This document shows, one piece after another, positions 14,671 through 24,147 of a stretch of 64,000 bases of DNA. Numbering within the stretch: position 1 is the stretch's first letter; every line of letters starts with the position of its first letter. This DNA comes from Campylobacter sp. CNRCH_2014_0184h (GTDB taxonomy: Bacteria > Campylobacterota > Campylobacteria > Campylobacterales > Campylobacteraceae), in the NCBI RefSeq assembly GCF_025772985.1, contig NZ_JAKMTB010000004.1, positions 62,001 through 126,000 of the forward strand. Direction: 5' to 3'. Made by a program: the position numbers and the translations under genes. A model generated the notes under the pieces. It was not told the DNA's origin, searched no databases, and saw only the letters and a program-made list of their open reading frames with translations.

Positions 14671-16202
14671 TAAGGATTTTCCTTTAAATTTTTGCTAAAT
14701 ATATCATAATTTGCCTCATATTCTTTGCTATTTACACCAAAATACCCGAGCAAACTTGAAAAAAGATTATCTTGAGAAAGTTTATAGTCTTTTTTGCTTT
14801 GTAAATCTTGGCTTAATTTACTATCTTTACTCCAAAATATCATCGGTATATGCTTTTGATCTTTTGGTGCTATTAAATAAGGCATACCATGAAGATAAAT
14901 TCCATTTTCACCCAAACTCTCCCCATGATCTGATAAATAAAGCAAAGAAGCTTCTTTGGTAGGATTTTGCTTAAGCATATCTATAAGGCTTTTTATAATA
15001 AAGTCTGTATAAAGTAAAGTATTATCATAGGTGTTTATGATTTGTTCGTGTGAGCAGGTATTTAGCTCGTTTGTATCACATGTTGGCATAAATTTTTTAA
15101 ATGCATTTGGATAGCGTTTATAGTAAGTTGGCCCATGTGAGCCTTGTAAATGTACAACGATGATTTTGTTTGAATTTGTATTTTCAAGTTCTTGCTTTAC
15201 AAGTTCAAGTAAGCTCTCATCATAATCTTTTGCAATGAGTTTGTGTTTTATACGATCGCAATTTCCTTTACAGCCCCCTGAGTTATTACCAAACCAAACA
15301 CTTTGTACTCCAACCTTTTGCAAGATATCTAAAACATTTTCTTCGTATAATCCATCTTCAAAATTTACTCTTTTGTGTCTTGAAAACATACAAGGCAAAC
15401 TTCTTGCAGTAGCCGTTCCACATGAGCTTACATCGCTAAAATATACTAAATTTGGTTCATTTTTAGTATAAAAATTCGTATCATTTGTACTATATCCACC
15501 TAAAGAATAATTACTCGCTCTAGCAGTTTCACCTATGACTAAAATCATAAGCTTAGTTGTATTGATATCTTTTAAACTTGCATCATTTGAAATGATAGTT
15601 AGTTCTTTTTTACCTGCTAGTTTTTTCTTTGTAAATTCTATGCTTGAGTATATTGGATAAAATGGCAAATTATACATTCTAACGATATTATGTGATCTTA
15701 AAAAAGGCAAAAGTGTTTTTGAACTAAGAGCTACTAAAGCAAAGCAAAATACCAAAGAAGTCAAAAATAATACACTTTTTTTGAAAAAATATCTTTGATA
15801 ATCAATCTTAGTAAAAATCACAAGCAAACTAGGAAAAATCACAAAGACTAAAATATACAAAGCAAAGGAAAAATTAAAATAAGAAAAAAACTCTCTATTG
15901 TCTGTTTCAACGACATTTTGTATCATATGATCATCGATTAAAACCCCATAATTGCTAACAAAATAACTACAAATAGCACAAGTGCTAAGTAAAAATATGC
16001 TTAAAATTTTGATGATATAGGGAAAATATACCAAAGATAAAACACTCAAAACCAAGAAAAAATAAATTCCAAAAAACACACTAAAAAGCATAGTATTTTG
16101 ATCTATCTTTTCATATACAAACTCAAACAACGGGAAATTAAACGCCATGATAAAAATCGTATTAAGCAAGGTAAATTTTGTCCATGAAAGTTTTAGGTGC
16201 AT
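14670..16202 (-). CDS. eptC: phosphoethanolamine transferase EptC
   Basis: The protein of 510 residues has about five membrane helices in residues 10-160 and a periplasmic sulfatase-type catalytic domain. GETARA at 224-229 supplies metal ligand Glu225, CGTATA at 261-266 supplies the Thr263 nucleophile, and SDHGESLGENGIYLHGMP supplies further metal ligands. EptC is known in C. jejuni to add phosphoethanolamine to lipid A, the flagellar rod protein FlgG and the N-glycan. It leads the operon with dgkA, which handles the diacylglycerol product. Identity is firm; targets are taken from family knowledge. Confidence 0.93.
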   Translation of the reverse strand: MHLKLSWTKFTLLNTIFIMAFNFPLFEFVYEKIDQNTMLFSVFFGIYFFLVLSVLSLVYFPYIIKILSIFLLSTCAICSYFVSNYGVLIDDHMIQNVVETDNREFFSYFNFSFALYILVFVIFPSLLVIFTKIDYQRYFFKKSVLFLTSLVFCFALVALSSKTLLPFLRSHNIVRMYNLPFYPIYSSIEFTKKKLAGKKELTIISNDASLKDINTTKLMILVIGETARASNYSLGGYSTNDTNFYTKNEPNLVYFSDVSSCGTATARSLPCMFSRHKRVNFEDGLYEENVLDILQKVGVQSVWFGNNSGGCKGNCDRIKHKLIAKDYDESLLELVKQELENTNSNKIIVVHLQGSHGPTYYKRYPNAFKKFMPTCDTNELNTCSHEQIINTYDNTLLYTDFIIKSLIDMLKQNPTKEASLLYLSDHGESLGENGIYLHGMPYLIAPKDQKHIPMIFWSKDSKLSQDLQSKKDYKLSQDNLFSSLLGYFGVNSKEYEANYDIFSKNLKENP

Positions 16203-16300
16203 TTTTTTCCTTTGGAATAAAATAAAAACTTAGTCTATTTGAATAAAATTAATAAATCACATATAAAATAGCAACAAAAGAAGATTGGTAAAGGTATTTT

Positions 16301-17059
16301 ATGAAATTATTATCATGGAATGTAAATGGCCTAAGGGCAATTTGTGATAAAAATGCACTTGATTGGATTGAAAAAGAAGAAATCGATTTTATAGGTTTTC
16401 AAGAAATCAAAGCACACGAGGATAAATTTCCAAAAAGAATTTATGAGTATCCTTTTAAACATATGTATTCAAATAGCGCTAAAAGAGCAGGGTATTCAGG
16501 TGTAATGAGCTTGTGTAATTTTGATAGTGAAGTCAAAAAATGTGAATTTTTTGATGATGATGAGGGTAGGGTTTTAGAACATAGCTTTAAAAATATAGTT
16601 TTGTTTAATATCTACTTTCCAAATGGTCAAAAAGATGAAGAGCGTTTAAACTTTAAAATGAAATTTTATAATGATTTTTTAGTGTATTTAGATAAGCTTT
16701 TAAAAGAAGGTAAAGAAATCATAATATGTGGAGATGTAAATACTGCTCACCGCGAGATAGACTTAACCCACCCAAAAGCCAATGAAAAAACCTCAGGCTT
16801 TTTGCCGATTGAGCGTGCTTGGATAGATGATTTACTAAAATTAGGCTTTATTGATACTTTTAGACATATAAATGGCGATGTTAAAGAAAAGTATTCGTGG
16901 TGGAGCTATAGAATGAAAGCAAGAGAAAGAAATGTAGGCTGGAGGATTGATTATTTTTTCATTTCTAATGGCTTAAAAGATAAGCTCAAAAATGCCTTCA
17001 TAAGAGATGATATTTTTGGTTCAGACCATGCTCCTGTAGGGATAGAAATAGATATTTAA
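16301..17059 (+). CDS. xth: exodeoxyribonuclease III
   Basis: AP endonuclease/3'-5' exonuclease of 252 residues for base excision repair. It has FIGFQEIKAH with the metal-binding Glu, the central ICGDVNTAH with Asp and Asn, and the C-terminal SDHAPVGIEI with the catalytic Asp-His pair. Length is normal. It is divergent from eptC and transcribed toward tRNA-Glu, matching the C. jejuni arrangement of exoA beside eptC as I remember it. GGTAAAGG lies before the ATG. Confidence 0.93.
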   Translation: MKLLSWNVNGLRAICDKNALDWIEKEEIDFIGFQEIKAHEDKFPKRIYEYPFKHMYSNSAKRAGYSGVMSLCNFDSEVKKCEFFDDDEGRVLEHSFKNIVLFNIYFPNGQKDEERLNFKMKFYNDFLVYLDKLLKEGKEIIICGDVNTAHREIDLTHPKANEKTSGFLPIERAWIDDLLKLGFIDTFRHINGDVKEKYSWWSYRMKARERNVGWRIDYFFISNGLKDKLKNAFIRDDIFGSDHAPVGIEIDI

Positions 17060-17101
17060 GGCATTTTTTGATGTCTTAAATAATTATTAAGTAAAAATTG
17101 C

Positions 17102-17107
17102 TATAAT
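17102..17107 (+). promoter_or_regulatory. -10 box of tRNA-Glu
   Basis: A perfect TATAAT preceded by GC and followed by a T-rich start region lies 21 bases upstream of the tRNA, the right distance for a short leader. No convincing -35 box is seen, as is common in Campylobacter promoters. Confidence 0.7.
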
Positions 17108-17128
17108 TTTGTCTTCAAACTGCAAATT

Positions 17129-17203
17129 GGCCCATTCGTCTAGCGGTTAGGACATCGCCCTTTCACGGCGGTAACACGAGTTCGAGTCTCGTATGGGTCA
17201 CCA
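17129..17203 (+). tRNA. tRNA-Glu (anticodon TTC)
   Basis: A 75-base cloverleaf with encoded CCA. The acceptor stem GGCCCAT pairs with ATGGGTC with one G-T pair. The anticodon stem is closed by GCC/GGC around loop CTTTCAC, giving anticodon TTC. The T arm contains GTTCGAGTC. It follows xth and is preceded by its own -10 box. Confidence 0.95.
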
Positions 17204-17413
17204 CTCTATATTTTTCTCCACAGTATTATTTTTTTCATTTTTTATCAAAATTCATCTATTTATTTATAATTATTTATTATTTTGTAAATATATATTTATA
17301 TTAAGTTAATTTTAAATTAATAATTATTAATATTCCAAATCTTTTGTTTAATTTCATTAAATTTATATTGACTTCACACTTGTTTTTTAAAATATACAAA
17401 AAGGAGGAACAAA

Positions 17414-18028
17414 ATGTATAAAGTTAAAAACAAAAATGAGTTGATGAATTTGGTGCACAATGAAAGAATTTCTCTAAGAGATATTGATGTTTCTTTGATA
17501 GAAGATTTTTCATTCGTTTTTTATTGTTCTACTAGAAAAGATTTTTTGGGTATTGAGCGTTGGGATGTATCTAAGGCTAAAGATATGTCTTATATGTTTT
17601 ATTGTTGTGAAAGTTTTAATGCAGACTTATCGCGCTGGGATGTTTCAAATGTCGAAAATATGGCAAGTATGTTTTTTAACTGCAAAAATTTCAACAAAGA
17701 CTTATCAAAGTGGAATACACAAAATTTAAAAGATATGTCTTATATGTTTTTTAATTGTGTTAAATTTAATCATTCTTTATTGCACTGGAAAACCTCTAAT
17801 GTAGTCAGAATGGCACATTGTTTTGAAAACTGCCATGCGTATGAGCATAATGTGGCAAGCTGGGATGTGCAAAATGTAATTACCATGGCCTATCTTTTCC
17901 ATAATTGTAAAAATTTTCACCACGAGCTAGATGAGTGGAATATCCAAAGAGATTGTAATACTGATAAAATGTTTGGAAATCGTGGTATTGATAAACTTTA
18001 TGCTGTAAAAGGCGTGGAGTTAAAATAA
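17414..18028 (+). CDS. BspA-type (DUF285) leucine-rich-like repeat protein
   Basis: The protein has 204 residues. From about residue 45 to 190 there are six 25-residue repeats beginning with a Trp (WDVS, WNTQ, WKTS, WDVQ, WNIQ) and containing DMSYMF-NC-FN core motifs, the signature of the BspA/DUF285 family. Each repeat carries a Cys in an NC or CC pair, giving about nine Cys. There is no signal peptide or anchor, although most family members are surface proteins, so this copy seems cytoplasmic. A near-perfect AAGGAGGA ribosome binding site suggests strong expression. The 210-base AT-rich gap before it shows no other feature. Function is unknown. Confidence 0.85.
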   Translation: MYKVKNKNELMNLVHNERISLRDIDVSLIEDFSFVFYCSTRKDFLGIERWDVSKAKDMSYMFYCCESFNADLSRWDVSNVENMASMFFNCKNFNKDLSKWNTQNLKDMSYMFFNCVKFNHSLLHWKTSNVVRMAHCFENCHAYEHNVASWDVQNVITMAYLFHNCKNFHHELDEWNIQRDCNTDKMFGNRGIDKLYAVKGVELK

Positions 18029-18030
18029 TC

Positions 18031-18063
18031 AAATTCACACATTTTTTGTGTGAATTTTTCTTT
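18031..18063 (+). terminator. rho-independent terminator after the BspA-like gene
   Basis: An 11-bp perfect stem (18031-18041 with 18047-18057) closes on a five-T loop and is followed by a T-rich run. It begins 3 bases after the stop codon. Confidence 0.85.
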
Positions 18064-18159
18064 TATTTCTTTAAGTTTTTCATCAAGTTTTTGTACTAAA
18101 CTTATCTTTTAAAAGTGCTATTTTATAGTGCTTAGAGATTATTTTTTAGGAAAATTTCC

Positions 18160-20439
18160 ATGAGAATAAAATTTATTATAAAAAGAGATAAAAGCCAAGT
18201 TGCATTTGATATTTTTAAAATTAAAAATGCTATTTTCAAAGCCAATATAAATTCCACAGATGAAAAATTAAATAATGATTTTTTAGATAAACTTTGTGAT
18301 GATGTTGTAGCTTTACTGGATGAAAAACACATACAAGTAGAACAAATTCAAGATAAAGTTGAAGAAGTTTTAATCAAAAATGCCTTAGTCAATACTGCAA
18401 AATCTTATATTTTATATCGCCAAAAAAGAGCACAAATTCGCAATGGTAGCTATGATTTGCTAAGTTTATATGATGATTTAACTTTTAAAGATTCTAAAGA
18501 AGCTGACTTAAAAAGAGAAAATGCAAATATTAATTCAGATAGCGCTATGGGTATGATGTTAAAATATGGCTCAGAAGGTGCAAAATACTATGTAGATGAG
18601 TGTATTTTGCCAAAACATATCGCAAATGCACACAAAAACGGCGATATACACATACACGATAAAGACTTTTATATGCTAACACAAACTTGCTGTCAAATAG
18701 ACTTATTAAAGCTTTTTGAAAATGGTTTTAGCACAGGACATGGAAGCTTGCGTGAGCCAAATGATATCAGATCTTATGCTTCTTTAGCTTGCATTGCCTT
18801 GCAGGCTAATCAAAATGAAATGCATGGAGGCCAGTCTATACCCAATTTTGATTTTGCTATGGCAAAAGGCGTGGCAAAGACTTTTCAAAAAGAGTATAAA
18901 AAGGCCCTAATTGCTTTTTTTGAAATAAAATTAGAACAAAGTTTAGATGAGCAATGCTTTAAAAATGCTAATTTTCAAGCTTCAAGCGAAACAGAATGCT
19001 TCAAAGAGCTTTTGAGGCTTGATTTAAATAGCGATGAGAACTTTTTAAAGCAAGCAAATGCTTATGCTTATAAAAGAGCATTAAAGCAAACCCAAGATGC
19101 GACTTTTCAAGCTATGGAAGCTTTAGTGCATAATCTTAATACTATGAACTCAAGAGCAGGAGCCCAAGTGCCTTTTAGTACGCTAAATTATGGTACCGAT
19201 ACATCTTTTGAAGGGCAAATGGTGATAGAAAATTTACTCAAAGCCACGATGAAAGGCTTAGGAAATGGCGAAACACCGATTTTCCCTGTGCAAATTTTTA
19301 AAGTAAAAGAGGGTGTTAATTATAATGAAAAAGACCCAAACTACAAGCTTTTTAAGCTTGCCATAGAATGTGCTTCTAAAAGACTTTTTCCAAATTTTAG
19401 CTTTTTAGATGCAAGTTTTAACGCAAAATACTATAAAAAGGGCGATTATAATAGTGAAGTAGCTTATATGGGTTGTAGAACTAGGGTTATGGCAAATGTT
19501 TATGATGAGAGTAAAGAAATCACAAGTGGCAGGGGAAATTTAAGCTTTACCAGTATAAATCTTGTGCGTTTAGCTATAGAAGCTAAAGGAAATTTAGAGC
19601 TTTTTTACTCACTTTTAAAAGAAAAATTAGAGCTTGTATATGAGCAATTACTTCATAGATATAAAATTCAAAGTCTAAAAAAGGTTAAAAATTTCCCATT
19701 TTTAATGGGCGAGGGAATCTGGATAGATTCAGATACTTTAAAAGAAAATGATAGCGTAGAAAAAGTTATCGCACATGGAACTTTGGCTATAGGTTATATA
19801 GGACTTTGTGAGAGTTTAATAGCTTTGATAGGTTCTCATCATGGACAAAGCCAAGAAGCAAGGGAGCTTGGCTTGCAAATCGTGCGTTTTATGCGTGAAT
19901 TTGTCGATGAAAAAGCACTCAAAGACAAACTGAATTTTTCACTCATAGCTACCCCGGCTGAAGGCTTAAGTGGAAGGTTTTTAAAGCTAGATCAAAAAAA
20001 ATACGGCATTTTAAAAGGCATAACCGATAAAGAATTTTATACTAATTCTTTTCATATTCCTGTGGATTTTCCTATTAGTATATATGAAAAAATTCAAATC
20101 GAAGCCCCATATCATGAGCTAAATAATGGCGGGCATATTACTTATGTAGAATTAAACGGCGATGTGAGTAAGAATTTAGAAAGTTTTGAACGCATTATAA
20201 AATGCATGAAAGAAAGCAATATAGGCTATGGCTCGATTAATTTCCCACTAGATAGAGATCCAGTGTGTGGTTATAGTGGTGTGATAGATGAGTTTTGTCC
20301 AAAGTGTCATAGAAAAGAAGATGATATTAAATTCGAACGCATAAGAAGAATCACAGGCTATTTAGTAGGAACGCTTGATCGTTTTAATGACGCTAAAAAA
20401 GCTGAAGTTCATGCAAGAATTAAACACGATTTTTCTTAG
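18160..20439 (+). CDS. nrdD: anaerobic ribonucleoside-triphosphate reductase
   Basis: Class III reductase of 759 residues, which makes deoxynucleotides from NTPs without oxygen using a glycyl radical. Residues 5-90 are an ATP-cone regulatory domain. The C-terminus has zinc-binding CGY and CPKCH Cys residues near 707-721 and the radical site RITGYL with Gly733. The gene overlaps nrdG, its activase gene, by 29 bases. From memory C. jejuni has only a class I reductase, so this pair distinguishes the present strain and may support growth at very low oxygen. The identity is firm. Confidence 0.95.
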   Translation: MRIKFIIKRDKSQVAFDIFKIKNAIFKANINSTDEKLNNDFLDKLCDDVVALLDEKHIQVEQIQDKVEEVLIKNALVNTAKSYILYRQKRAQIRNGSYDLLSLYDDLTFKDSKEADLKRENANINSDSAMGMMLKYGSEGAKYYVDECILPKHIANAHKNGDIHIHDKDFYMLTQTCCQIDLLKLFENGFSTGHGSLREPNDIRSYASLACIALQANQNEMHGGQSIPNFDFAMAKGVAKTFQKEYKKALIAFFEIKLEQSLDEQCFKNANFQASSETECFKELLRLDLNSDENFLKQANAYAYKRALKQTQDATFQAMEALVHNLNTMNSRAGAQVPFSTLNYGTDTSFEGQMVIENLLKATMKGLGNGETPIFPVQIFKVKEGVNYNEKDPNYKLFKLAIECASKRLFPNFSFLDASFNAKYYKKGDYNSEVAYMGCRTRVMANVYDESKEITSGRGNLSFTSINLVRLAIEAKGNLELFYSLLKEKLELVYEQLLHRYKIQSLKKVKNFPFLMGEGIWIDSDTLKENDSVEKVIAHGTLAIGYIGLCESLIALIGSHHGQSQEARELGLQIVRFMREFVDEKALKDKLNFSLIATPAEGLSGRFLKLDQKKYGILKGITDKEFYTNSFHIPVDFPISIYEKIQIEAPYHELNNGGHITYVELNGDVSKNLESFERIIKCMKESNIGYGSINFPLDRDPVCGYSGVIDEFCPKCHRKEDDIKFERIRRITGYLVGTLDRFNDAKKAEVHARIKHDFS

Positions 20440-20920
20440 ATTATCTGGTGTTATAAAAGAATCCATAGTCGATGGCTATGGTTTGCGTTATGTGATTTTT
20501 ACTCAAGGTTGCCCTCATCATTGCAAAGGCTGTCATAACCCACAAACGCACGATTTTAACAAAGGATATTTGCAAGATTTAGCGAGTTTATATGATGAGA
20601 TTTGTAAAAATCCTTTGCTTCAAGGTGTTACTTTTAGTGGTGGAGAGCCTTTTATGCAAGCAAAAAATTTAAGCATTTTGGCAAAGCACATTAAGGCTTT
20701 AGGGCTTGATCTTACCATATATACAGGTTTTACTTATGAAGAGCTATTACAAGAGCAAGCTATGAAAGAATTGCTTATCTTGGCTGATGTTTTGATAGAT
20801 GGGAAGTTTATTTTAGAGCAAAAAGACTTATCTTTAAAATTTAAAGGTAGTAAAAATCAACGCATTATCGATGTAGCAAAAAGCTTAGAGCAAGGCAAAG
20901 TAATACTTTTTGAAAAATAA
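20411..20920 (+). CDS. nrdG: anaerobic reductase-activating protein
   Basis: Radical SAM protein of 169 residues that generates the glycyl radical on NrdD. The 4Fe-4S cluster motif is Cys34, Cys38 and Cys41 in QGCPHHCKGC, and a GGEP motif follows in TFSGGEPF. The ATG at 20411 gives a normal N-terminus (MQELNTIF). An in-frame upstream start inside nrdD would add twelve unrelated residues and was rejected. Overlap with nrdD implies coupled translation. Confidence 0.93.
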   Translation: MQELNTIFLRLSGVIKESIVDGYGLRYVIFTQGCPHHCKGCHNPQTHDFNKGYLQDLASLYDEICKNPLLQGVTFSGGEPFMQAKNLSILAKHIKALGLDLTIYTGFTYEELLQEQAMKELLILADVLIDGKFILEQKDLSLKFKGSKNQRIIDVAKSLEQGKVILFEK

Positions 20921-20940
20921 AGACTCATTTAGTCTTTTTT
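20919..20940 (+). terminator. terminator after nrdG
   Basis: A 7-bp stem (AAAGACT/AGTCTTT) with a five-base loop runs straight into a T tract at the end of nrdG, a standard intrinsic terminator. Confidence 0.75.
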
Positions 20941-20987
20941 AATTTAACTATGTTAGAATATCCATAAATTTAAAAAAGGAGAACAAT

Positions 20988-21641
20988 ATGTTTGAATTAA
21001 GAAAATTACCTTATGAAGCAGACGCTTTTGGAGACTTTTTAAGTGCAGAAACTTTCGCATTTCATCATGGCAAACACCACCAAACTTATGTAAATAACCT
21101 AAACAATCTTATCAAAGATACTGAATTTGCGGGAAAAGATTTAGTTTATATCATACAAAATTCAAATGGTGGAGTTTTTAACAACGCTGCTCAAGTGTAT
21201 AATCATGACTTTTATTTTGATTGCATTAAGCCAAAAACATGCTGTGGCTGTGGCTGTTCTTTGAGTGATGAGTTTAAAGCAGCAGTTGAAAAAGACTTTG
21301 GCTCTATGGAAAATTTAAAAGAAGAATTTATCAAAGGAGCTACAGGGGTATTTGGTTCTGGTTGGTTCTGGTTAGTTTATAACACTCAAAATCAAAAATT
21401 AGAACTAGTAGCTACAAGCAATGCTGCTACACCTATTACTGAAGGTAAAGTTCCGCTTTTAGTAGTTGATGTATGGGAGCATGCTTACTATGTAGATCAC
21501 CGTAATGCACGCCCTGCGTATTTAGAAAAATTCTACGCGCACATTAACTGGGAATTTGTAGCAAAAGCTTATGAATGGGCTATTAAAGAAGGTATGAACT
21601 CAGTAAGCTTCTATGCAAACGAACTTCACCCTGTAAAATAA
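20988..21641 (+). CDS. sodB: superoxide dismutase (Fe)
   Basis: The enzyme of 217 residues removes superoxide. Metal ligands are His26 in FHHGKHHQTY, His73 in VYNHDFYF, and the Asp and His of DVWEHAYY. The GGVFNNAAQ segment is typical of the iron form. An unusual Cys-rich stretch, KPKTCCGCGC at 81-90, replaces the usual short loop between the two domains. AAAGGAG lies before the ATG, and a TAGAAT -10-like box lies about 30 bases further up. Confidence 0.95.
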   Translation: MFELRKLPYEADAFGDFLSAETFAFHHGKHHQTYVNNLNNLIKDTEFAGKDLVYIIQNSNGGVFNNAAQVYNHDFYFDCIKPKTCCGCGCSLSDEFKAAVEKDFGSMENLKEEFIKGATGVFGSGWFWLVYNTQNQKLELVATSNAATPITEGKVPLLVVDVWEHAYYVDHRNARPAYLEKFYAHINWEFVAKAYEWAIKEGMNSVSFYANELHPVK

Positions 21642-21700
21642 TCAAGTTTTTTTAAGAAAAACCCCGTAAAATAGACTAAATACAAAAATTAGGAGGTTTT

Positions 21701-23074
21701 ATGGAGGTTTTTCTTTCTGTCGTGGCTACTTTATTTTGTGTATTTTTAGTAGCCTATTTTATTCTTAAAAAATACAATCCTATCTTTACTTTTTTTCTCT
21801 CAGGTATTATTATCTTAATCATCATTTCTTTAGCAACTGGTGAGTCTGTGCTAAAACAAAGCTTAGGAAATCCTGTTTTTGATGTCTTTGGTTTTGTAAC
21901 TCAAACTTTTAAGACAAATTTAGCTGGTGTGGGGCTTATTATAATGTCTGTTGCAGGTTTTGCAGCCTATATGAAGCACATTAATGCTTCGGCAAAGTTA
22001 GCTTTTGTAGCAAATAAACCGCTAGGCAAGATTAAAAATAAATACCTAGTTTTAAGTGGAACTTTTGTAGTGGGTATGGCTTTAAAAATAGTTATTTCAA
22101 GTTACACAGGATTGTTACTTTTGTTGCTTGCTTCGATTTATCCTGTTTTAATCGCCATAGGAATTCGTCCTATCACTGCTGTATCGGTTTTATCATTAAT
22201 TGCACTTGATTATGGTCCTAAAGATGGAAATTCTATAAATTTAGCAGATATGGTAGGCATTGAAAATGTTGTTGCTATGTTTTTTGAATACCAAATTTAT
22301 CCTGTTATAGCTTATGTTGTTGTGATAGCTTTGCTTATTCCGTTTTATTATAGTTATATGGATAAAAAAGACTTAGCAAAAGGCGTTGTGGATAATATCG
22401 AACATATGGAAATAAAAAACCCAAATTGTCCTTTATTTTATATTTTCTTACCTTGGCTTCCTATAGTGTTTTTATTTGGTGCTTATTTTGCAAATTTATA
22501 TGGATACAAAGTGAAGCTAGATGTGGTGAGCGCCAATTTTTTAAGTATAAGTTTGGTTTTTATTTTAGAGTATGCTAGACATAAAGACGCAAAAAAACTT
22601 GCAGATGATTTGATGGTGATACTAAAAGCTATGGCAGAAATTTTTGTAAGTGTTGTTTGTATTATCATTGCAGCTTCTATTTTTGCAGAAGGTATTAAAG
22701 CATTAAAGGGTATAGAACATTTAGCCTTAGCAGTTTCTTCTATGGGGGCTTCTGCTGTATTGCTTACTATTATAGTTTTAAGCTTTATTGTGTATTTTGC
22801 AAGTGTGATTATGGGTAGTGGGATTGCTGCTTTTAATGCTTTTGGAAGACTTGCTCCAGATATTGCTCAAAAACTAGGGATTAATCCTATCTCACTAGCT
22901 TTGCCACTTGAGATTGCTTCTTGTTTAGGGCGTGCTGCCTCGCCAATATCGGGTGGAATTTTAGCCTTAGCAGGCTTTGCAAAATTAGATCCTATAGCCA
23001 TTGTTAAAAGATCTACTCCTATGTTGCTTGTAGGAATGGCTTTAAATATCCTAATAGCTTGGTATTTTGCATAA
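21701..23074 (+). CDS. DcuC-family anaerobic C4-dicarboxylate transporter
   Basis: Membrane protein of 457 residues with about twelve hydrophobic helices in the DcuC/ion-transporter arrangement. Conserved family stretches include DYGPKDGNSINLADM near residue 169 and GRAASPISGGILALAG near residue 410. DcuC carriers exchange fumarate, succinate or aspartate. The exact substrate is not certain from sequence. AGGAGG precedes the ATG. The gene is bounded by sodB and by a strong bidirectional terminator. Confidence 0.8.
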   Translation: MEVFLSVVATLFCVFLVAYFILKKYNPIFTFFLSGIIILIIISLATGESVLKQSLGNPVFDVFGFVTQTFKTNLAGVGLIIMSVAGFAAYMKHINASAKLAFVANKPLGKIKNKYLVLSGTFVVGMALKIVISSYTGLLLLLLASIYPVLIAIGIRPITAVSVLSLIALDYGPKDGNSINLADMVGIENVVAMFFEYQIYPVIAYVVVIALLIPFYYSYMDKKDLAKGVVDNIEHMEIKNPNCPLFYIFLPWLPIVFLFGAYFANLYGYKVKLDVVSANFLSISLVFILEYARHKDAKKLADDLMVILKAMAEIFVSVVCIIIAASIFAEGIKALKGIEHLALAVSSMGASAVLLTIIVLSFIVYFASVIMGSGIAAFNAFGRLAPDIAQKLGINPISLALPLEIASCLGRAASPISGGILALAGFAKLDPIAIVKRSTPMLLVGMALNILIAWYFA

Positions 23075-23075
23075 A

Positions 23076-23109
23076 TTTAGAGTGATAGCTTAAAAGCTAT
23101 CACTCTAAA
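23076..23109. terminator. bidirectional terminator between dcuC-like gene and purM
   Basis: Arms 23076-23091 and 23094-23109 are perfect complements of 16 bases, giving about 14 pairs around an AT loop. A and T runs flank it on both strands. The last codons of purM lie inside the right arm. Confidence 0.85.
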
Positions 23110-24089
23110 ACAACCCCTTCATTTAATACAACTTCGCCTATTACATAAGCGTCCGAGCTTTCTAAAGCTTTTCCTACATTAGATGGATCTACCACCATAA
23201 CTAAACCCACACCCATATTAAAGCTTCTATACATTTCAGCCTCTTCTACACTTTGGCCTATTTGGTAAAAAATTTCAGGAGTTTTTAGATGATGTTTTCT
23301 GATGATTGCGCCTATTCCTCTCGGGAAAACTCTAGGTAAATTTTCTACTAAACCACCACCTGTTATATGAGCTAGTGCATTGATGAATGGTTTTAATTTT
23401 AAAAAGTCTTTTACGTAAATTCTTGTAGGTTCAAGTAAAATATCGATTAAATTTTTACCCTCTATTTTATCATCAAACTTAAGCTTTTGTGCTTCAAATA
23501 GTACTTTTCTAGCTAAAGAATATCCATTAGAATGAAGCCCACTACTAGGTAGAGCTAGTAAAATATCTCCATTTTTTACAAAATTTCTTCTATCGATTTC
23601 ATCTTTTTCGGCCATACCCACTGAAAAACCTGCTAAGTCAAAATCATTGCTATGATACATTCCAGGCATTTCAGCAGTTTCTCCGCCTATTAAGGCGCAA
23701 TTTGCTTTTTTACAACCATTAGCAATTCCTGCTACGACTTTTTTAGCTACTTCTACATCTAACTTTGCAGTTGCATAATAGTCTAGAAAAAACAAAGGTG
23801 TGGCAAAATTACAAATTAAATCATTCACACACATTGCTACTAAATCTTCACCTATGGTGTCAAATTTTTGACTATCAATAGCAAGGCGCAACTTCGTGCC
23901 CACTCCATCAGTTGCTGCTAGCATAACAGGATTTTTAAAACCACTTGGCATAGCAAAAGCACCTGAAAAAGAGCCTATGCCACCTAAAACATTTTCATTA
24001 AAAGTTTCTTTTACTAAAGGCTTGATTGCTTCTACAAAAGCATTGCCATTGTCTATACTTACGCCCGCATCTTCATAGCTTATATTCAT
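23100..24089 (-). CDS. purM: phosphoribosylformylglycinamidine cyclo-ligase
   Basis: The protein of 329 residues performs step five of purine synthesis, forming aminoimidazole ribonucleotide with ATP. It begins with the family-typical SYEDAGVSID and has the GGFSGAF-like loop (GIGSFSGAF), ATDGVGTKLRLA, and AHITGGGLVENLPRV near residue 240. Length is normal. It is divergent from coaE across 58 bases; from memory the order purM, coaE, dapF, bax-like, ATPase equals Cj1529c-Cj1533c in C. jejuni. Confidence 0.96.
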   Translation of the reverse strand: MNISYEDAGVSIDNGNAFVEAIKPLVKETFNENVLGGIGSFSGAFAMPSGFKNPVMLAATDGVGTKLRLAIDSQKFDTIGEDLVAMCVNDLICNFATPLFFLDYYATAKLDVEVAKKVVAGIANGCKKANCALIGGETAEMPGMYHSNDFDLAGFSVGMAEKDEIDRRNFVKNGDILLALPSSGLHSNGYSLARKVLFEAQKLKFDDKIEGKNLIDILLEPTRIYVKDFLKLKPFINALAHITGGGLVENLPRVFPRGIGAIIRKHHLKTPEIFYQIGQSVEEAEMYRSFNMGVGLVMVVDPSNVGKALESSDAYVIGEVVLNEGVVLE

Positions 24090-24147
24090 TTATCTTCCTT
24101 TAAGAATTTAAAAGGTATTTTAACTAAAAATGTTTTAAGGCTAAATT

